A stretch of 64,000 bases of DNA from assembly GCF_006636205.1 (NCBI RefSeq), contig NZ_VIGB01000003.1, forward strand, positions 8,233,641-8,297,640. Direction: 5' to 3'. The notes under the pieces were generated by a model, which ran no database searches, was not told where the DNA came from, and saw only the letters and a program-made list of their open reading frames with translations. Position 1 is the first letter of the stretch. Each line of letters starts with the position of its first letter. Of this stretch, positions 8,077 through 15,483 are shown one piece after another. The position numbers and the translations under genes are program-made. The DNA is from Kitasatospora acidiphila (GTDB lineage Bacteria > Actinomycetota > Actinomycetes > Streptomycetales > Streptomycetaceae).

Positions 8077-10565
8077 ACTACACGCTCATGGAGGGTGATT
8101 TCTTCCTCCCGAGCGCGCTGACTCCCGACACGGGACGCCGCTATTCCGTCCAGCTCCCGGCCGGATGGGAAACGGGCTCGGAGAGCGTCTGGTCGTATTA
8201 CGCGCCGCTGGGCTTCGAATGGCCGGAGCAGGGGTGGAAGATCCATGTCTCCAGCAGGATCGCCGATGTGGAGAAGGTCTTCGGCATAGCCGCCGGGATA
8301 TGTTTCGCAAGCGGGATCCCGTTCAAGCACGTCGCTGCCAAGAAGTTCTACCTGCTGCTCAACCACAAGCACGGATCACGGGTGCAGGCGGGCAAGTGCT
8401 TCGTCGCCTATCCGGCGTCCGAAGCCGCTGCCAAGCCCCTCCTGGACGAACTGGCCGAGGCGCTGGCGGGGTTCGTCGGACCGTACGTCCTCACCGACCG
8501 CCGCTACGGCGGCAGCAGGACCGTCCACTACCGGTACGGCAGCATCAAGCCCCGGTTCCGGCTGCTGGGCGACGGCTCGAAGCAGTGGCTGGTCCGTGAC
8601 GCACAGGGCGTCGACGTCGAAGACCGCCGGCTGCCCTTCTTCACGCTGCCCGCGGGAATCGAGGACCCCTTCGCGCCGCCCCAGGACTCCCCGCAGGACG
8701 ACGGCCCCCCGACTGTCGGCGGCTTTCGGATCGTCAAGGCCGTCCAGCACAGCAATGCGGGCGGGACCTACCAGGCGATCCACCCGGTTACCGGGGAGAC
8801 GGTCATCCTCAAGGAGGCGCGACCCGGCACCGGGCTCTCCTGGGACGGGGTCGAGGCCCAGGAGCGACTGCAGCGCGAATACCACACCCTGAAGGACATT
8901 TCGGCACGCGCTCCGGGGCTCTGCCCCGAGCCCTACGACCTGTTCAGCGAGTGGGAGCACGACTTCCTGGCCGAGGAACTCGTGGACGGAGTCGGCCTGA
9001 CCCGATGGATCGCCACCAACTGCCCGATCATCCAAGCCGATCGCTCCACCGATGACTTCGCGGCGTACTACCGCAGATGCGAGCGGATCATCGCGAGCCT
9101 CGGAGCCGCACTCGACCGCCTGCACGCCCTCGGCTACGTGTTCAGCGACGTGTCACCGGGCAACATCCTGGTCCGCGATGACGACACGGTCAGGCTCATC
9201 GACTTCGAAACCGCACACCGGGTGAGCGAGACCGTCCCATTGCTGGGCACCGACGGATACGCTCCGCCCCCGGAGTTGGACGACGGCGACCCGTACCTGC
9301 GCGACCACTACGGCCTGTCGGCCGTGGCGCTCGCCCTGTTGTTCCCGTTCCACCAGGTCGCAGGCCGGTCGCCGCGGAATCTCCACCTGCTCCACAGCGC
9401 CCTGTCGGAGCGGGCTCCGGTCCCGCCTGCCCTCTGGCAACGCGCCATCCGCTACCGCGAGTTGGGAGCCCCGGCTGCTCGGCCGACCGTGGACGAGCTG
9501 CTGACCTCGGTCGCCGACGGGCTGCTCGCCGACGCCGACGCGGGCCGCCCCGAGTGGATGTTCCCCCCGCCGTCGCGGGCATACGAGACCAACTTCCTTT
9601 CCGCAGCCCATGGTTCGGCCGGAATCCTGCACGCACTCCACCACGCCCGGGTCAGGATCCCGGACGCCATCGAGCAGCGGTTCCTCGCCGAAGTCGACAA
9701 GCAGCACACCGCCCTGCCGCCAGGGCTGCACGCGGGCACGGCGGGAATCGCCTGGGTGCTCGACGAACTCGGCCACACCGAACGGTCGTTGTCGCTCCTG
9801 AAGTTCTCCGCCGCGCATCCGCTGACCCAGGACGGTGACGACCTGGGCAACGGTGCGGCCGGAGTGGGCCTCGCGCTGCTGGCCGTCCACCGCAGCACGG
9901 GCGAGGACCGGTTGCTGGACATCGCCGCCTTGCTGGGCGAGCGGATCGTGACGGAGCCGAAGCGCACGAAGGCTGCCCCCGGGCTGGCCAAGGGGCTCGC
10001 GGGCATCTCCTACTTCCTGTTCCATCTGGCCAGGGCCACGGGCAACGACCGGTACCACCATGCCGGTTCGCGAATGCTGCGCGCCGAACTGGAGCGGACC
10101 GTCAGGCTGCCGGACGGGTCCATCTCGGTCTGCGACGACCCCGCACGCCCACGGGCCCTGCCCTACCTCGCCGACGGGTCGGCCGGCATCGGCCTGGCCC
10201 TGACCCGGTACGCGTCCCTCGAGAGCGGTGCCGACCTCAGGCCCTGGCTGGACGGAATCCGCGCCGACGACACCAAGAAGGTCACGATCCAGGCGGGGCT
10301 GCACCAAGGGCTGGCCGGTCTGGTGGTCTTCCACGCCGACCACGCCCGGTGGGCGGGCTCGCCGGCCGACGACGTCACGGCGCGCCAACTGGCCGACGGC
10401 TTGGCCATGCACGCCATTCCCTATGAGCGCGGCGGAGTGCGCATCCTCGGTCACGGCCTGTCCCGTTTCAGCGCGGACCTGGCCACCGGTTCCGCCGGAG
10501 TGCTCGCCGCCCTGAGCCGACTCGCCTTCGGTGCCAACGGCCAAGGGTTCGTGCTCAATCCCTGA
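8061..10565 (+). CDS. lanKC: Class III lanthipeptide synthetase LanKC
   Basis: The 834-residue trifunctional enzyme would phosphorylate Ser/Thr of the precursors, eliminate phosphate and cyclise with Cys. Residues 1-210 form the lyase-like N-terminus typical of LanKC/RamC proteins. The kinase domain (about 220-500) has VILKEA (Lys251), YVFSDVSPGNIL (catalytic Asp363, Asn368) and LIDFETA (metal Asp381; DFE instead of DFG). The C-terminal half (about 520-834) is the LanC-like cyclase with repeats such as GTAGIAWVL, GNGAAGVGLAL, KGLAGISYF, GSAGIGLAL, HQGLAGLVV and GSAGVLAAL. It lacks the zinc-binding Cys and CHG motifs, which marks class III rather than class IV. GGAAGG precedes ATG 8061; ATG 8073 is an alternative. 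Three precursor genes follow directly, which confirms the role. Confidence 0.93.
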   Translation: MVDQMNYTLMEGDFFLPSALTPDTGRRYSVQLPAGWETGSESVWSYYAPLGFEWPEQGWKIHVSSRIADVEKVFGIAAGICFASGIPFKHVAAKKFYLLLNHKHGSRVQAGKCFVAYPASEAAAKPLLDELAEALAGFVGPYVLTDRRYGGSRTVHYRYGSIKPRFRLLGDGSKQWLVRDAQGVDVEDRRLPFFTLPAGIEDPFAPPQDSPQDDGPPTVGGFRIVKAVQHSNAGGTYQAIHPVTGETVILKEARPGTGLSWDGVEAQERLQREYHTLKDISARAPGLCPEPYDLFSEWEHDFLAEELVDGVGLTRWIATNCPIIQADRSTDDFAAYYRRCERIIASLGAALDRLHALGYVFSDVSPGNILVRDDDTVRLIDFETAHRVSETVPLLGTDGYAPPPELDDGDPYLRDHYGLSAVALALLFPFHQVAGRSPRNLHLLHSALSERAPVPPALWQRAIRYRELGAPAARPTVDELLTSVADGLLADADAGRPEWMFPPPSRAYETNFLSAAHGSAGILHALHHARVRIPDAIEQRFLAEVDKQHTALPPGLHAGTAGIAWVLDELGHTERSLSLLKFSAAHPLTQDGDDLGNGAAGVGLALLAVHRSTGEDRLLDIAALLGERIVTEPKRTKAAPGLAKGLAGISYFLFHLARATGNDRYHHAGSRMLRAELERTVRLPDGSISVCDDPARPRALPYLADGSAGIGLALTRYASLESGADLRPWLDGIRADDTKKVTIQAGLHQGLAGLVVFHADHARWAGSPADDVTARQLADGLAMHAIPYERGGVRILGHGLSRFSADLATGSAGVLAALSRLAFGANGQGFVLNP

Positions 10566-10568
10566 GCT

Positions 10569-10602
10569 GCGCAGGGGCGGAATTCGCCTTTCGTCCCTGC
10601 GC
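10569..10602 (+). terminator. Stem-loop between lanKC and the lanA array
   Basis: Perfect 8-bp arms GCGCAGGG (10569-10576) and CCCTGCGC (10595-10602) lie just after the LanKC stop and are followed by TTTCC. It may be a weak terminator or an RNA-processing/stability element that allows the precursor genes to reach a higher transcript level than the synthetase. Confidence 0.5.
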
Positions 10603-10642
10603 TTTCCTCCGCCCCGCCACACCCGAGAGGAGGTGAATCGAA

Positions 10643-10750
10643 ATGACCAACGTTCTTGCTCTGCAGGTTCTTTCCGCTGACGTCGACACCGACGACGCGC
10701 CGTGGAGCTCCCTCAGCCTCGCCGGCTGCTGGGATGTCGAGGCCGTGTGA
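10643..10750 (+). CDS. lanA1: Class III lanthipeptide precursor, copy 1
   Basis: This 35-residue peptide sits directly after the LanKC gene behind a perfect AGGAGGTGA ribosome site. The leader MTNVLALQVLSADVDTDDAP contains VLALQVL, corresponding to the conserved ILELQ/LLDLQ helix that LanKC enzymes recognise. The core WSSLSLAGCWDVEAV contains Ser-x2-Ser-x3-Cys (SSLSLAGC), the motif processed to a labionin or to a methyllanthionine-type ring in class III peptides. Pro20 ends the leader, which fits the prolyl oligopeptidase encoded downstream. The final size is expected to be about 15 residues with a single ring system; whether the ring is labionin or lanthionine cannot be read from sequence. 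Confidence 0.92.
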   Translation: MTNVLALQVLSADVDTDDAPWSSLSLAGCWDVEAV

Positions 10751-10802
10751 TGAGGCTGCTGGACTGATGTTCCTTTCCACATGCGAGAGGAGGTGAATTG
10801 AA

Positions 10803-10910
10803 ATGACCAACGTTCTTGCTCTGCAGGTTCTTTCCGCTGACGTCGACACCGACGACGCGCCGTGGAGCTCCCTCAGCCTCGCCGGCTGCTGGGCTGACGA
10901 GGCCGTGTGA
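10803..10910 (+). CDS. lanA2: Class III lanthipeptide precursor, copy 2
   Basis: This 35-residue copy has a leader identical to copy 1 and the core WSSLSLAGCWADEAV. It differs from copy 1 only in Asp-Val to Ala-Asp at residues 31-32, after the ring-forming Cys. The Ser-x2-Ser-x3-Cys motif and the Pro-Trp junction are unchanged, so the same enzymes should make an almost identical product with a changed C-terminal tail. It has its own AGGAGGTGA site and is spaced 52 nt from the stop of copy 1. Confidence 0.92.
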   Translation: MTNVLALQVLSADVDTDDAPWSSLSLAGCWADEAV

Positions 10911-10962
10911 TGAGGCTGCTGGACTGATGTTCCTTTCCACATGCGAGAGGAGGTGAATTGAA

Positions 10963-11070
10963 ATGACCAACGTTCTTGCTCTGCAGGTTCTTTCCGCTGA
11001 CGTCGACACCGACGACGCGCCGTGGAGCTCCGTCAGCATCATCGGCTGCGGCGACCTCGAGGTCGCCTGA
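10963..11070 (+). CDS. lanA3: Class III lanthipeptide precursor, copy 3 (diverged core)
   Basis: The 20-residue leader is identical to the other copies, but the core is WSSVSIIGCGDLEVA. Leu-to-Val and Leu/Ala-to-Ile/Ile changes fall inside the ring segment, and Trp after the Cys becomes Gly. The Ser-x2-Ser-x3-Cys spacing and the leader-end Pro are kept. The pattern of invariant leader and variable core indicates that this is a functional variant rather than decay. It is followed by a strong hairpin and then the exporter gene. Confidence 0.92.
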   Translation: MTNVLALQVLSADVDTDDAPWSSVSIIGCGDLEVA

Positions 11071-11091
11071 GCGCAAGCCGGCTGAATGACC

Positions 11092-11128
11092 GTGTGGGAG
11101 GCGGCCGCACAGCGGCTGCCTCCCACAC
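11092..11128 (+). terminator. Strong hairpin between lanA3 and the exporter gene
   Basis: Arms GTGTGGGAGGC (11092-11102) and GCCTCCCACAC (11118-11128) are perfect 11-bp inverted repeats. A further CCGC/GCGG pair lies inside, around an ACA loop. There is no T run, as is common for actinomycete terminators. It probably reduces read-through from the highly expressed precursor array into the exporter and peptidase genes. Confidence 0.6.
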
Positions 11129-11160
11129 GCACACCCACACCAGCGAGGAAGGGACAAGAG

Positions 11161-12411
11161 GTGAAGCGCGACTTCCGGTGGTATCTGCTCGGGCAGACCA
11201 CATCCGCCGCAGGATCCGCGCTGACCACCGTCGCCCTGCCGTACCTGGCCGTGCACCAACTGGCCGCCTCCACCGGCCGGACCGGCGCGCTCGCGGCTGC
11301 CCCACCCGTCGTCATGCTGCTCTTCGGCTTTCCCCTGGCCGGCTGGCTGGACCGCCGCCCACGCAAGCGGCGCTGGCTGGTCCGGGCCGACCTGTTGGCC
11401 TGCGCGGCGCTGTTCGCGGCGGCCGCCGCGCTCGCCACCAACCGACTGACCCTCTCCACCCTGACCTTGCTCGCCGCCGTTCTCGGCGCCTGCGGCCTCG
11501 TGGTGGAGGCCGGCTACTTCGCCCACCTGCGCACCCTCGTGCCCGGCGAGGCGCTCATCCGCGCCCGCGGCTGGCTCCAGGGCGGGGAGCAGGTCGGCAA
11601 GCTGCTGGGACGGGCCGTGTTCGGCCTCGTCATCGCCGGCCTGGGCGCCACCGCCCCCTTCATCTGCGACGCGGCCAGTTTCGCCGTCAGTGCGGTCTGC
11701 CTGCTGGCCATCCGCACCCCCGACCGCCCCGCACGCCCCGCCCGGGAGCCCGCCCGGACGTCCGACGATCAGCTTCCCGAGGGGCCCGCACCCGGGACCG
11801 GCCGGGCCTGGTGGCCCACCGATCCCGCACTGCGCCGGCTGCTGCCCGCAGTCCTGGCCGGGGCCGCCGGCAGCGGGGCGATCAGCGCGCTGCTCGCCCC
11901 CTACCTGCTGCGTGACCTGGCCGTCCCGGGGTCCTGGTACGGCATGGTCTTCGTGCTCGCCGGAGGGACCGGACTCGTCGGCTCGGCCCTGGGCGTGCGG
12001 CTCACCCGGCGGCTGCCGCCGCTGTCCCTCGCGGTCGCGGGCCTGCTCGGCGTGGCCCTGACCGCTGCCCTGCTGCCACTCGCCGCCGGGCCCTGGTGGC
12101 TCGCGACCGTGCTGGTCTCCGCCTCCATGGCGGGCCAGGCCTGCTGCGGTGCGGTCTCCAACATCGGTCTCACCGGCTACGTCACCGTCGTCGTGCCGGA
12201 GGCCCAACTCGGCCGTGCAGGTGTGTCGTTGCAGATACTCGGCGCCGTGGGACAGATCGCGGGCGCGCTGGGCGCCGGGTTGCTGGCGTCAAGCACGGGG
12301 GCGACGCCCGTCCTCTGGCTGGCGGTGGCGCTGGGGGCGGCCGGCCCGTTGTGGCTACTGAGCCCCCGCACCCGAGTGGCCCCGATCCCCGATTCTGCTG
12401 GGAGGCCCTGA
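11161..12411 (+). CDS. MFS-type efflux transporter of the lanthipeptide locus
   Basis: The protein of about 416 residues is a major facilitator of the drug-exporter/enterobactin-exporter (MFS_3) type, with about twelve hydrophobic helices. The first helix is YLLGQTTSAAGSALTTVALPYLAV, and the loop after helix two has GWLDRRPRKRRWLV, the family's Arg-rich A motif. The frame is open to 11086, but GTG 11161 is chosen because AGGAAGGGA lies at the proper distance and MKRDFRWYLLGQ is the usual start of this family. The region upstream is taken up by the hairpin. Its stop overlaps the next start by one base (TGATG). It most likely exports the mature or leader-bearing peptide; class III clusters often use ABC exporters instead, so an MFS is less common. 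Confidence 0.85.
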   Translation: MKRDFRWYLLGQTTSAAGSALTTVALPYLAVHQLAASTGRTGALAAAPPVVMLLFGFPLAGWLDRRPRKRRWLVRADLLACAALFAAAAALATNRLTLSTLTLLAAVLGACGLVVEAGYFAHLRTLVPGEALIRARGWLQGGEQVGKLLGRAVFGLVIAGLGATAPFICDAASFAVSAVCLLAIRTPDRPARPAREPARTSDDQLPEGPAPGTGRAWWPTDPALRRLLPAVLAGAAGSGAISALLAPYLLRDLAVPGSWYGMVFVLAGGTGLVGSALGVRLTRRLPPLSLAVAGLLGVALTAALLPLAAGPWWLATVLVSASMAGQACCGAVSNIGLTGYVTVVVPEAQLGRAGVSLQILGAVGQIAGALGAGLLASSTGATPVLWLAVALGAAGPLWLLSPRTRVAPIPDSAGRP

Positions 12412-14468
12412 TGCCGTTCCACTATCCGCCCGCGCCACGCGGCGAGACCGTGGACGTCCTCCACGGGCACCGCGTCCCCGACCCGTACCGGTGGCTCGAG
12501 GAGGCGGAGGCACCCGCCACACGTGACTGGCTCGCCCGCCAGCACGACCTGGCGCAGGCGTACTTGGAGCGACTGCCCGGGCGGGACGCGATGGGGGCCC
12601 TGCTGGAGGCGTCGCTGGCCCACGACCTGGTCTCGGTGCCGCGTCTGCGGGGGGAGGTGGAGTTCTTCACGCGCCGGCGGGAGAACGACGAACGCGACAG
12701 CGTGTGGCGGCGCGGACCGGACGGCACCGAGGACTGCGTCCTCGACGTCGGCGGTCGGGAAGGGGCCGTCCTGGAGGCGTGGGACGTCTCGCCGGACGGG
12801 CACCTGATCGCCTACCAGGTCTCCGCGCGCGGCACCGAGTGGTGCACCCTGCACGTCCGCCGGCTCGTCACGGGTGAGGACGCGCAGGAGGTGGCGGGCA
12901 CCCGGGGCGGTCCGATCGCCTGGCTGCCCGACGGTTCGGGTTTCTACTACGTCCACTGCACACCGCGCGGGGCCGCACTGCACCGCCGCGTCATGCTGCA
13001 CCGGTTGGGCACCGCCCAGGCCATGGACCGCGCGGTCTTCACCCCGGACCGCCCCGGCTCGCTCAAGGTCCAGCTGTACCAAGCTCGTTGGCTGCTCGTG
13101 GACGCCTCTCCCGGGCCCGGCGCCCCCAATGAGATCCAACTCGCCGACCTTGCCGACTCCTCGCCCGAGGCACCGCACTGGAGCGTGGTCCAGCCTGCGG
13201 GAACGGCCGTCACCACGGCCGCCGTCGGACCGGACGACCGGCTCTACCTCCGCACCACCCACGGAGCCGACCGAGGCCGGCTGTGCGTCGCCGGCTCCGC
13301 CACGCAGGGCCCGGCGCACTGGCAGGAGATCGTGCCGGAGGCGCCCGACGCCGTCCTGATCAGCTTCGCCCTCCTCGGGCAGCGCGGTGCGGCCCCCGAG
13401 ATCCTGGTCAGCCGGCTCCGCGACGCGGCTCATGAACTCGTCCGCTACCCGGCCCCGTCCGAGCCCGCTCGCTACGGCGACGCGGAGACACTGCTCACGG
13501 CCACCGGCACCATCGCGCACCTCTCATCGCCCACCGTGCCCGCCGACCAAGTCGGCTTCTCCTACGGCGACTACCTCACCCCCAGGGCGCCCTTCAGCTA
13601 TCACCGCGCAGCCGGAGTGCGCGGCACCCCTCGCCAACGGCGTGCCACACAACGTCAGTTCAGGACCTTCTACCCGTCCGTGGACGGCACGTCGGTGCCG
13701 ATCTGCGTGATCGCTCCCCGCGAGCGCTCCGGTCCCCGCCCCACCCTGCTCACCTGCTACGGCGGCTTCGGCATCGCGGTCACGCCCGCGTACGACGCAC
13801 TGCTCCACGCCTGGGTGGAGGCCGGAGGGATCTGCGCCGTGGCCTCCGTCAGGGGCGGCGGAGAGTACGGGGCGGCCTGGCACCGCGACGGCCGTGGGGC
13901 CCGGAAGCAGAACAGCATCGACGACCTGAACCGTGCCGCCGAATGGCTCATCGAGGCGGGATGGACGTCCGAGCACGGTCTCGGCCTGCTCGGGGCCAGC
14001 AACGCCGGCCTGCTGGCGGGCGCCGCGCTCACCCAGCGGCCGGAGCTCTACGCGGCTGCCGTCTGCGTCGCGCCCCTCATGGACATGGTCCGCTACGAGC
14101 GGTTCGGCCTGGGCGGCGCCTGGACACCGGAGTACGGCAGCGCGGCCCGATCCGAGGAACTCCGCTGGCTGCTCTCGTACTCCCCGTACCAGCGTGCCGC
14201 GCAGGGCCCGGGCCAGGCGTATCCGTCGACGCTGCTCCTGGCCCACGAGAACGACACCCGAGTCGATCCGGTGCATGCGCGCAAGATGTGCGCGGCCCTG
14301 CAGAACGCCACCACCAGCGACCGCCCGGTCCTGCTGAGGATGTCGAGGGATACGGGCCACGGCAGACGAGGGCGCAGTCAGGACCACGCGCTGGCCACCG
14401 ACATCCTGGGCTTCCTCGCCCATGAGACGGGGTTGCTCGGCCGTGCTGTGCGGCCCGGGGGAGCTTGA
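12411..14468 (+). CDS. Prolyl oligopeptidase (S9A), likely lanthipeptide leader peptidase
   Basis: This 685-residue protein has the two-part S9A layout: an N-terminal seven-bladed propeller (about residues 60-410) and a C-terminal alpha/beta hydrolase. The catalytic triad is visible as Ser530 in LLGASNAGLLAG, Asp615 in HENDTRVDP and His650 in DTGHGRRGR; TLLTCYGGFGIAVTP is the oxyanion region. There is no signal peptide, so it acts in the cytoplasm. ATG 12411 follows GGGAGG and overlaps the transporter stop. A prolyl oligopeptidase (FlaP) is known to remove the leader in flavipeptin, another class III lanthipeptide. All three precursors here end their leader with Pro before Trp, so cleavage after Pro20 is the natural role. 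Confidence 0.9.
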   Translation: MPFHYPPAPRGETVDVLHGHRVPDPYRWLEEAEAPATRDWLARQHDLAQAYLERLPGRDAMGALLEASLAHDLVSVPRLRGEVEFFTRRRENDERDSVWRRGPDGTEDCVLDVGGREGAVLEAWDVSPDGHLIAYQVSARGTEWCTLHVRRLVTGEDAQEVAGTRGGPIAWLPDGSGFYYVHCTPRGAALHRRVMLHRLGTAQAMDRAVFTPDRPGSLKVQLYQARWLLVDASPGPGAPNEIQLADLADSSPEAPHWSVVQPAGTAVTTAAVGPDDRLYLRTTHGADRGRLCVAGSATQGPAHWQEIVPEAPDAVLISFALLGQRGAAPEILVSRLRDAAHELVRYPAPSEPARYGDAETLLTATGTIAHLSSPTVPADQVGFSYGDYLTPRAPFSYHRAAGVRGTPRQRRATQRQFRTFYPSVDGTSVPICVIAPRERSGPRPTLLTCYGGFGIAVTPAYDALLHAWVEAGGICAVASVRGGGEYGAAWHRDGRGARKQNSIDDLNRAAEWLIEAGWTSEHGLGLLGASNAGLLAGAALTQRPELYAAAVCVAPLMDMVRYERFGLGGAWTPEYGSAARSEELRWLLSYSPYQRAAQGPGQAYPSTLLLAHENDTRVDPVHARKMCAALQNATTSDRPVLLRMSRDTGHGRRGRSQDHALATDILGFLAHETGLLGRAVRPGGA

Positions 14469-14489
14469 GGCCGAGCCCGAACTCCCCGA

Positions 14490-15359
14490 CTACCCCTGTG
14501 CGTGGATCACTTCGAGGGCGTGCTCGCGTGCCGGAGTGCCGAGCAGGGTGTTCAACTCGTCGAACAGCGCGCCGGCGGTGACTCCGTTCCAGCCCGGTGG
14601 CAGCAGCGACAGCGGCAGCCCGGGGTCGCGGTACGGCAGTCGGCGCCACTCGGTGAGCATCGGGACGTAGAGCTGGAACGCCTCCGGCGGGGCCTTCTCG
14701 ACCGCCCGCGCCGCGTCGCGGACCGGGCGGTAGCGGCGCAGGAAGTCCGAGTACAGGGCGGCGAGTTCATCCAGGTCCCACCAGGCGCGGACCTTGGACC
14801 GCAGATCGCCGAAGGCGAAGTGGTCGCCGGTGAAGATGTCGACGTACTCGGACAGCCCGCGCCGCTCGAGGGTTCGACGGGTCTCGGCCGCCAGGTTCCC
14901 CGGCGCGACCCACACCCCCGGTGCGGCCGTGCCGTAGCCGAGTTGGGTCAGGCTGGTCCTGAGCTCGTGCCGTTTCCCCCGCTCGGATTCCGGGACGGAG
15001 AACACCACCACGACCCAGCCGTCCTCGGCGACCGCGCGGACCCGCTCGAAGATCCGCACATCGCCTTCGGCGAGCGTCTCCAGGGCCGGGGCCGCCAGCG
15101 AGTAGCCGGCGACGCCCGCGTGACGCGTGCTCTGGAGCACGCCACGGCGCTTGAGCCGGGAGATCGACGACCGGACGGCCTGCGCCTCCACGCCGAGGTC
15201 CGCCATGAGCCGCACCACCGATGCCACCGAGAGCCAGTTCTGCTCCGCTCGGGCGTACAGGCCGAAGACCGTGATGATCAGCGGCCCGAGGCGGGTGTCC
15301 CGGCCGGTCGCCGTCGGCGCTTCGAACTGAACCGGCACCGGCTCACTGGCGACGTCCAC
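14490..15359 (-). CDS. PaaX-family transcriptional repressor
   Basis: The 289-residue protein has the PaaX N-terminal winged helix, PLIITVFGLYARAEQNWLSVASVVRLMADLGVEAQAVRSSISRLKRRGVL. The central and C-terminal PaaX domains follow, with WVVVVFSVPESERGKRHELR, the typical LGYGTAAPGVWVAPGNL, and a C-terminal PYRDPGLPLSLLPPGWNG segment. PaaX proteins repress phenylacetate or related CoA-dependent aromatic pathways and are released by the aryl-CoA intermediate. Here it adjoins a cluster with an aryl-CoA ligase, so its inducer is probably the CoA thioester made by that enzyme. The start is GTG 15359; a 30-bp palindrome lies 28 nt upstream. Confidence 0.9.
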   Translation of the reverse strand: MDVASEPVPVQFEAPTATGRDTRLGPLIITVFGLYARAEQNWLSVASVVRLMADLGVEAQAVRSSISRLKRRGVLQSTRHAGVAGYSLAAPALETLAEGDVRIFERVRAVAEDGWVVVVFSVPESERGKRHELRTSLTQLGYGTAAPGVWVAPGNLAAETRRTLERRGLSEYVDIFTGDHFAFGDLRSKVRAWWDLDELAALYSDFLRRYRPVRDAARAVEKAPPEAFQLYVPMLTEWRRLPYRDPGLPLSLLPPGWNGVTAGALFDELNTLLGTPAREHALEVIHAQG

Positions 15360-15386
15360 GCGCTCCGTCCTTGCTGCTCAGGGCCG

Positions 15387-15416
15387 CTGCCGACCGTATG
15401 ATCATTCGCTCGGCAG
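15387..15416. promoter_or_regulatory. 30-bp palindrome upstream of the PaaX gene, probable operator
   Basis: Outer arms CTGCCGA (15387-15393) and TCGGCAG (15410-15416) are perfect inverted repeats. At the exact centre is the perfect palindrome ATGATCAT (15398-15405); the 4-nt segments between match at half their positions. It lies in the only non-coding gap next to the PaaX start, so it is the prime candidate for PaaX autoregulation. Confidence 0.6.
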
Positions 15417-15483
15417 CCTATCGCCTCGCGGGTGAGCGGTTCGTGCCCGCTCCGGAGGCTCCTTGGGGGCGGGCGATGGTTCG

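Larger units (their letters stand above)
10625..11070 (+). repeat. Three 160-bp tandem direct repeats carrying the precursor genes
   Basis: Units begin at GAGAGGAGGTGAAT near 10625, 10785 and 10945. The start codons at 10643, 10803 and 10963 are exactly 160 bp apart. Units one and two are nearly identical over the whole coding part, including the spacer. Unit three keeps the leader coding part unchanged but differs in the core and after the stop. This is the signature of recent tandem duplication with diversification confined to the product-coding segment. Confidence 0.9.

Noticed and set aside
10625..11070. The 160-bp repeats as a CRISPR array
   Set aside because: The repeat is a coding unit with start, stop and ribosome site; unit length and near-identity throughout do not fit short repeats with unique spacers.
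12096..12410. An N-terminal extension of the prolyl oligopeptidase reaching back into the transporter gene
   Set aside because: The extension overlaps the transporter in another frame and shows no homology; ATG 12411 with GGGAGG gives the family's normal N-terminus.
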